From Heligmosomoides polygyrus polygyrus (lineage: Eukaryota > Nematoda > Chromadorea > Rhabditida > Heligmosomidae): a stretch of DNA of 64,000 bases. Below the pieces are notes generated by a model. That model worked only from the letters and a program-made list of their open reading frames with translations. It did no database searches and was not told where the DNA came from. The stretch spans positions 7,674,934-7,738,933 of the forward strand of contig OX377201.1 of assembly GCA_947396885.1 (NCBI GenBank). The letters are read 5' to 3'. Below, piece by piece: positions 57,930-64,000 of this stretch; within the stretch, counting starts at the first letter, position 1, and every line of letters begins with the position of its first letter. The position numbers were made by a program, and so were the translations under genes.

Positions 57930-58050
57930 CGGGACTATACCATAGGCCTAACGCTCAAAATACCGCCAAACCCTCTGATATGACATTCATCATCAGCAAG
58001 TTTTCGGTATTTTCACCGTTAGAGGGCGGTAAGCGGTTGATGAATCCGGC
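57930..58050. mobile_element. MITE of the GGCCGGATTCATCAACG family
   Basis: The right end GTTGATGAATCCGGCCC and inner arms AAAATACCGCCAAACCCTCT / AGAGGGCGG match the copy at 19088-19230. The left end is eroded. Confidence 0.65.
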
Positions 58051-58059
58051 CCTTGGTCA

Positions 58060-58735
58060 TAGATGTATTTTCAGTGTGCTACCTAATGTAGAATCGTACT
58101 ACGATGCTACTTAAATAAAATCTTTTTGGAGATTCTTACAGTTCCGCCAACTCTACAGTTGCATCCTACTGTACAGTTTTATTTTCCCTTCACAACAGTG
58201 TTTGATCTATTTTCTGTTTTCGGCTTTTAATTTTACGATGTTTGTATCCATCACTGAAAAGTTAGGCTAGCACGTCCCGGCACAAGTATTCTCAAAGGAC
58301 TGCACCAGGGTGCGCAATACCGTGTTATAGAATTCTATGTATGATACGACGTTCCAACAACTTGAATGTAAGATTTCTTCGAAAGCCTTGAAAGACTGTC
58401 TTTGGTAAACAAAACTTCTTCAAATTTCCCTCATATCTCGTATTCTCTGCGATGGCACCCGATCTTTTAATTTTTCAATGAAAACTTCGTTGTGTACTCT
58501 TCCGCGATAGACGCGAAATATAGCATCGCAGTCACCTTCGACATTCCAAAGTAATCTTCTATCGCCTATAAAGCCGCCAAGTCGAAATCCAAGCCGCCGC
58601 CATCGTTGAATGAATTTCGCTCCCAGTGTGGAGTAGGACAAATTTCTTAAGACTTTAGGATTATTCTGTATCAAACAGCCTGAGTCGTTGTTCGGTTTTC
58701 CAAATTATTGGAAATTTTGAGGTTATCTCAAAATT
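58060..58735. other. Intergenic sequence with an uncertain ORF
   Basis: The minus strand 58674-58420 has an 84-residue frame (GAKFIQRWRRLGFRLGGFIG and on) with no recognised domain. I see nothing else. Confidence 0.3.
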
Positions 58736-58736
58736 T

Positions 58737-59075
58737 AGCTAGGCATTTAGCTACGGATGTAAATTCACCTGGAAACGACTTAGCGGCCGATAAGTATAAA
58801 ATCTGCCGCCTCTCCCCACTTACACGCGATTCATTAACGTTCGGCGGGGAAAATCAGCGATAAGTTCCGAGTTAAATGCTACCTTGCTAGCGCGTTCGGG
58901 AACATTTACCGCCAAAGCAAGGGTTTTGCTCCCCTGCTAATTTCTGACGCAATGCGACTACCCTTGCTTTAGCGGTCAGAAACAGAGGCAATTTCTCTGT
59001 AAGTGGTCGGCAGGTGGCCGTCGAGGTAAATCGGGGTAAGATTTACCGCCGACAATGTTCATAAATCCGTGCCCT
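58737..59075. repeat. Inverted repeat, likely relative of the GGCCGGATTC MITEs
   Basis: TGTAAATTCACCTGGAAACG at the left and GTTCATAAATCCGTGCCCTGG at the right, with internal inverted arms (AGCAAGGGTTTTGCTCCCCT; CTACCCTTGCTTTAGCGG). Confidence 0.5.
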
Positions 59076-59079
59076 GGTT

Positions 59080-61290
59080 TCCTTTTTCATAAGCTTCTTC
59101 ATTTGGTCAAAATATTTAGAAGAATTCCTTATATTTATGGAATAGTTTCCCAGATCAACAACAGCGCTAGATTTTTGGGTAATTGTCAATAAATTTCCGT
59201 GATCCCCTTACCAATACATGATCCTGTTACCAAAACAGAGTTCATGATTGTGAGAAGCACTCAATGTAAAAATATTTAAACAAATACAAATACATAACAT
59301 GACACCGTCCACCTAATATCAAGAATTTTTTACTGGTCCAATGCAATGAGAACTGCGCACAGTACCATGACCGAATGAAAGGGAAGAATTGCCTACTGCA
59401 CCATTGAAAGCGACAAGGACGTAACCTCGTCTGGGACCCAAGCGGGCCCCTCACTAATGCTGCGTACTTCCGCCCGAGGTACCGGATAGAGATATTAACG
59501 GCAAGCCACATGCGACCTTGTATTGCCTAGAAATATGGGCAGGATAAACTCTTTGTTCGTACTGTATCTGGTGGATTCATACTGTCACCTGCATGGATTA
59601 TTGGCAAGAAAAGAAAATTCTATGTGAAATTAGGCAATAGTGGAGGCGTTTAGAACTTTACCGCGTCAGGACACGATGTAAATGAGAACGAGCGTTCGAT
59701 CTTCCGTCCCACTAAGCGAATGTAAAGTCCAACCGCAGGCATGGGCTCCAAAGAAGACGTGGACAAAACAAGTACAAGACAACTTGAGTAAACGAGGCTT
59801 GCGTTTAGACCGTACGAATTAAATGGCTCTAGATCGTTTAGCATGGCAGAACTTTGTTTGTGACTCTCGACATACCATGCCACCCACAACGACGTACAGG
59901 CTTCGAAGCCGCCCTCATACTTCCACCCCAGGTGCCGGGTAGGGAATAAATAATGGCAGTCTGAGGCCCGCTAATGAGGAGTAAGCAAAGTAAGTACCTG
60001 GCGCAACCACCTCCAACCTCTGGGCTTGCTCCGCCCCTTCGGCATGAGAAGGGATAGAACGCCACTCTGCCAGATGCAGCGATAACATCTCACATCGATT
60101 GGGCAACACAACAAGTTGATGTGAGAGCTTATCATTACGATGAAAACGGAAGGAGCACTAAATATTCCTTAAGGCATCTAGCACACCTCCGAGTCGCTCC
60201 AGCGATTGGTCGCGGCAATAGTGTTGCGCGGGTAGCTACGAACTGCGTAGCTACCCTTGGCGTGAGCTGGGGTGTGAACGTTTTAATTTAATACATCATC
60301 TAGTTGTCAAGAAAATGCTTTTGCCGAACTGTTTTGAGATTCGAACCAATCGCTCCTCTTGCGAACATTGCGAGAAAGAAGTGTTAATGTTTTATTAAGC
60401 GGAATGTTATCGAGAAGGTATAACACCTCTGTAAAATGCGTGGTCAATCTGTTCTTGATGGAAACATAGTAGTTACTATAATCATATAAATTCCTTCCTC
60501 ATTCTTCTTGAGTGATTCCGAGTTTTTCTTTAAGCTGGAGAAATCGCCGACCAAGCATCGATGAAGTACTTTTGGTTTTTCGTGATTTTTTATCACTTCC
60601 ACGTCGATGTTCGTGCTCCTACAAATTTTACAGATTTTTATAATAAAGAAGACACGATTCGGGTTAACTCCATCTATCACCTGCGCAACTAATAATGTGT
60701 ACGCAAAGTTTTGAAAAAATTATAGTCAGTCCATTCAAGACATAATAACCAAGCGCAAAGTCGTTAATCAAGACACTGGCCCACTTTATCCATGACATAA
60801 ATCCATTAATGAGTAGATCATCTGTGACAGCCTTCCAAAAGCAGAGGAGCAAGATGAAACACATGCATCAACTGCACGCTTTCCTTCTTTACGGTTGTGG
60901 AAATCACGCGCCTTGCGTAGGCCTCAAGACTCCTACATGCGTATTAGTCACAGGGGATAAGGTCCGATGGACACAGAGGATGGTAGCTAGGTGATTTCAA
61001 GCTTCTCAAGTTCGCTACTTGTCGGCTCTACGTAAGCGGTTGGGTACCACCCATGGCGAGAGCTGTCGTGGTACGTTACGGATCGGGGTGGTCCGAAACG
61101 CTGTCATACGCAACTTTAAGAGATGACAGTCGATATCACAGTGGTGCACTCGGAAAGAATCTTGTAACAAACATAGGCGGTGGAGCAGCAGAAGAAGAAG
61201 ACAATGCCTCACCTACCGCCCAATAATATATTAACCTTGCGCGCTAAGGAGTGAACATTAAGAAGCGTGAGCAGTGGTGACTCGGTTTCG
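59080..61290. other. Intergenic sequence, nothing recognised
   Basis: Several short frames (for example 60864-60664 on the minus strand, with hydrophobic stretches) are present, but none has a recognisable domain or convincing splice sites. Confidence 0.35.
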
Positions 61291-61319
61291 ACCGGTAGAA
61301 CAAAAGAGCAGTACAGCTG

Positions 61320-61670
61320 CACCTACCGAGACATAACAGCTTTATCAGCAACAAGCAATGAAAAGGAGCGGAGTTCGATGCTTGTTGCGGCCGCAACGCG
61401 GCTAGATAATATGATGAGATAAGAGCTGTGATTTGCCTCCATTGACGTGCATCAGCAACAAGGAATGATGGCGATCATTCCTTTCGCTGAGGCCGCGCAA
61501 CCGTTGCGCAACTGATACCGGTGTTGCTGATGCGGGGTTGTGACAACAGCAGTGTGAAAGTCCCCTTGTTGTTGTTGTTGCTCCTCTGTGTCTCTGCGCT
61601 ATGCATCGTCATTACGGCATCGGTTGCGCAACAGCAGCAGCGCTAGCGTGAAAGCCGCTACAGGCTAGAA
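61320..61670. repeat. Probable MITE or inverted repeat
   Basis: CAGCAACAAGCAATG / CAACAAGGAATGATGG blocks and the inverted TTGTTGTTGTTGTTGCTCC, with GGCCGCAACGCGG and GGCATCGGTTGCGC. Self-complementary blocks suggest a foldback unit; ends are not defined. Confidence 0.4.
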
Positions 61671-61679
61671 AGACTTAAT

Positions 61680-62125
61680 TAGTGAAAAGCACAGTCATTG
61701 GAAGAAGGATACCCACAATTCGCCAACTACTAGACCAAGACGGCTGACTGTCTTCTGACTACTGAATCAAACTCCCGCTTCACTAGAAAGGCAGAGAAAA
61801 ATGTGGACTAACCTGTAGTCCATAGAAGTGGCGACATACTAAGTGTTACCTAGCGCGGGAATACCGAAATAGTTTGGGACCTAACCTCAGGGACATCAAC
61901 ATACACATCAACATCATGAAACATCTGCTCAACAACATTCTAGCAATGCTCCATTAGTTACTGAAGGATTACACAACATCAACAATTAGGGTTTCATTAA
62001 CATGCTTTCCATAGATGTCGCTCCGTATACGATGCAGGTAAGAGAAGACATGTAGAAATAAGCAAAGATTCAATATTATCGACCACGTCCACGAGGCGAA
62101 AAAATTTGCCAAAGCATGGCACTCA
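61680..62125. other. Intergenic sequence, nothing recognised
   Basis: No exon or repeat relation that I can support. Confidence 0.35.
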
Positions 62126-62128
62126 TGG

Positions 62129-62690
62129 CACTGTTGTAGTTTCGGAACCCCAGAGGTTGAGGAGAGGCCGAGAAAAAATTTCGCCCAAACTTCGCCTGGG
62201 GGTGGGTATGTGGAGGTGCAGATCACGAATCTGACATCCGTGCGCTGGAGTACGGTAGGTTACGGTGGGTACAGGTGACTAAGGTTATAATCACCGATTT
62301 CGCCGAAACTTCGCCTGGGGGGTATACTACGAGGTGCTGATAACGAATCTGATATACGTGCGCTGGGGTGCAGTAGTTACGCGGTGGGTACGAGTGACTA
62401 ATGTTATAATCACCGATTTCGATCAAACTCCAGCGTTATACGAAAAATGGATGACAGGTTCGCGATCACCACCCCAAATAACCTCCTATGAGAAGTTTTG
62501 GCGAAATAGGTGATTATGACCTTGGCAGCCTTACCAATAGTACCAACCGTAATCTACCGTACTTCGGCGTAAAACAAAAAGCGGATGACAGATCCGTGAC
62601 CAGCACCCCGAATAAACTCCTCGGCGAAGTTTGGGCGAAATTTTTTTCCCACCTCTCCTCGACTTTTGGAATCCTGAAAGTACAATGGTG
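62129..62690. mobile_element. Foldback element with a 117-bp internal tandem duplication
   Basis: The left edge GAGGAGAGGCCGAGAAAAAA then TTTCGCCCAAACTTCGCC is inverted at the right edge (62625-62675). The left arm holds two copies of a 117-bp unit starting ACTTCGCCTGGGGG at 62191 and 62308; the right arm has one. Confidence 0.75.
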
Positions 62691-63005
62691 CTCGATATTT
62701 AGACCTAGTTTAAAGGGATATTAAGCAGAAGTAAGATCTGGATCGTAGTGCTGAACTAACTGGCGCGTAATGTGGGAACCGAACATGCGCTTTTTCAACT
62801 ACTGATCAATCTCATTAAAATGTTCTCTTAGCCTAAAAATCCAGTGCCTACCGATTTCTTCCCGTGCTTTTTCCTTCGACAGTCCTCACTTTGCTTCGGT
62901 TCAAGTCTAAAAAAGCACACTAACTCTGCTCAGTTTGCTTATCTTAGTTCTAAACGTATTGTCTTTGATAGCAATCTTGTGTGTGTATGGAGTATATGGA
63001 AATCA
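62691..63005. other. Sequence downstream of the last kinase exon found
   Basis: A strong donor closes the exon at 63011, so at least one further kinase exon must lie here or beyond. I could not find it. Confidence 0.35.
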
Positions 63006-63010
63006 CTTAC

Positions 63011-63159
63011 AGTTGCTTCGGTGAATGAATCAGATAACGAGCTGCTTGCGCCATTGTTGGTCGTCTCTTCGGATTGGCACGCCAGCAGGCTTTCATTACC
63101 CTGACTGCCACAATGGGAACATTAGGGTTCACTTGTGGTCGAAATGTTGGATTCAATAT
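63011..63159 (-). CDS. Tyrosine kinase exon: subdomains X-XI
   Basis: Acceptor CGCTTACAG and donor ACT/GTAAGT. It reads ILNPTFRPQVNPNVPIVAVR then VMKACWRANPKRRPTMAQAA and RYLIHSPKQ. A TAA stop would be read if the donor were not used. Phase 0 in, 2 out. Confidence 0.82.
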
Positions 63160-63538
63160 CTGTAAGCGGTCAACGATGTGTCCTATAAGCTGCTCTACAG
63201 CATTCGGAAAACTCCTACTTTCAATCTAATCGTTTTGTTGTCGATTCCTTTATATGGTGTTTCAGCATCGTGAAAAATCTCCCAGAGAGTTATACCGTAC
63301 GAGAAAACATCACTCTTAGCTGTATAAATTCGCAGTAGTACTGCTTCGGGTGCCTGCCTAAACTGTATTTCTAGAACTCTGAGTGAATACGTTACAAAAA
63401 GCACACGCTTACCATCGTATTGGTATTTTTTCTGTTTTCGGAATATTGTATACGTCGGCTACCTTTGACATTCCGAAATCGGAAATTTTGACAACCTGTT
63501 TCTTCTCGTCAATAAGGCAGTTTCGACAGGCGATATCT
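63011..63538 (-). CDS. Protein tyrosine kinase, C-lobe exons (partial gene, Fer/Fps-like)
   Basis: Three minus-strand exons: 63538-63413, 63357-63219, 63159-63011, with introns of about 55-60 bp and agreeing phases. They give the catalytic loop RDIACRNCLIDEK, the Mg-binding DFG (VKISDFGMSKVADVYNI), then IPIRW joined to QAPEA (W-x-APE), KSDVFSYGITLWEIFHDAET (subdomain IX) and MKACWRANPKRRPTMAQAAR (subdomain XI). The activation-loop Tyr in DVYNI is present. The N-lobe, P-loop and any SH2 domain were not found; the 5' part probably lies beyond the window edge. The IACRN loop and IPIRW fit nematode Fer/Fps kinases, cytosolic enzymes that phosphorylate Tyr. Confidence 0.85.
63219..63357 (-). CDS. 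Tyrosine kinase exon: APE motif and subdomain IX
   Basis: Acceptor ATACAGTTTAG and donor AAA/GTAGGA. It reads QAPEAVLLRIYTAKSDVFSY then GITLWEIFHDAETPYKGIDN and KTIRLK. Confidence 0.88.
63413..63538 (-). CDS. Tyrosine kinase exon: catalytic loop and DFG
   Basis: Acceptor ATAATATAG (the Arg of HRD is split over the junction) and donor GATG/GTAAGC. It reads DIACRNCLIDEKKQVVKISD then FGMSKVADVYNIPKTEKIPI. If the acceptor is wrong, the frame upstream meets a TAA, so this junction needs transcript support. Confidence 0.82.
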
Positions 63539-63544
63539 CTATAT

Positions 63545-64000
63545 TATATGCGCTATGTTTAATGTTCTAGAAAGCGCACTAAAAGGTTTTCAAAGCCTTA
63601 ATGATAGTTACATTCTCGGTTTGGGATTCCAAAATTAAGATTTACTGCAAACTTCGGAACTACGACATTTCGCTTTGGTTTGTAGGAGAATGGTTGCCAC
63701 AGCACCATAAGTCCTGTTTGATCTAGTTAAATGACTCTGTCATGAACTCTCAGTTCATGATGTTGTGTCATCGCCCGCCCACTTCTCTCCGATAAAAGCT
63801 GCAGCCCAGTGGAATCGTGGCTCGGAGACGAGCGCCAGTCGAAGTGAGGCTTATCGCCCGCCCAGTCAGCGGACCCGCTAACTGACTAACCAGGAGACAA
63901 AGAATAAGAAAGCGATCCAATTTAAGTAGTTCAATTAAGCCCAAGTTGGATTCCACTGAATTACAAACAACTTAAACGAGCTCCACTCAGTTTGAATATT
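63545..64000. other. Sequence upstream of the kinase exons, nothing recognised
   Basis: No kinase N-lobe or SH2 exon is seen. A short direct repeat ATCGCCCGCCCA lies at about 63770 and 63851. Confidence 0.35.

Noticed and set aside
62191..62425. A tandem repeat locus on its own
   Set aside because: The 117-bp duplication lies inside one arm of a foldback element and is better described as part of it.

Overview
The window looks like nuclear DNA of a nematode, most likely a clade V (strongylid-like) worm. That is an inference from TTTCAG-type splice acceptors, short phased exons, a secreted double-ShKT protein whose ATG directly follows a splice acceptor (as in spliced-leader trans-splicing), worm-type RTE and CR1 LINEs, maT and mariner transposons, and a Fer/Fps-like tyrosine kinase. 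No prokaryotic operons, CRISPR arrays or phage genes are present.

Host genes are sparse and stretched by transposons. (1) A class A peptide-type G-protein-coupled receptor on the + strand runs from about 5.9 kb to 35.7 kb. Eleven exons were picked by splice sites, reading frame and TM content; its N-terminal exon(s) were not found, and one junction (24616/25108) does not keep frame. (2) A four-exon secreted protein on the - strand (44148 down to 39346) carries a signal peptide, a Cys-rich segment and two ShKT domains, and all splice phases agree. (3) A broken Pescadillo (PES1/lpd-7) fragment lies on the + strand at 52.6-53.3 kb. (4) Three exons of a tyrosine kinase lie on the - strand at the right edge. 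Three or four further exon-like ORFs and a possible H2A.Z relic are listed at low confidence.

Nearly everything else is repeats. The most abundant is a tRNA-derived SINE of about 290 bp (about 17 copies) with a Pol III A box and B box and a (TTTATCC)n tail; several copies have target-site duplications (TSDs). Other elements are RTE LINE pieces (one with an open reverse-transcriptase frame at 49.1-51.1 kb), a CR1-like LINE 3' end, an inverted pair of Penelope-like GIY-YIG ends, two maT DD37D elements, two near-identical mariner DD34D copies, further mariner relics, a PIF/Harbinger transposase relic, hAT-type elements with 8-bp TSDs, and many long foldback elements. Three foldbacks share 3-bp TTA/TAA TSDs.

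Nesting gives a relative order of insertion. One mariner (37.1-38.8 kb) holds two MITEs and a SINE, and that SINE carries the 5' stem-loop of U2 snRNA inside the same target-site duplication. A palindromic mariner sits inside the Penelope-like arm, a SINE sits inside a hAT, a hAT MITE sits inside an RTE relic, and a SINE sits about 60 bp upstream of the ShKT gene.
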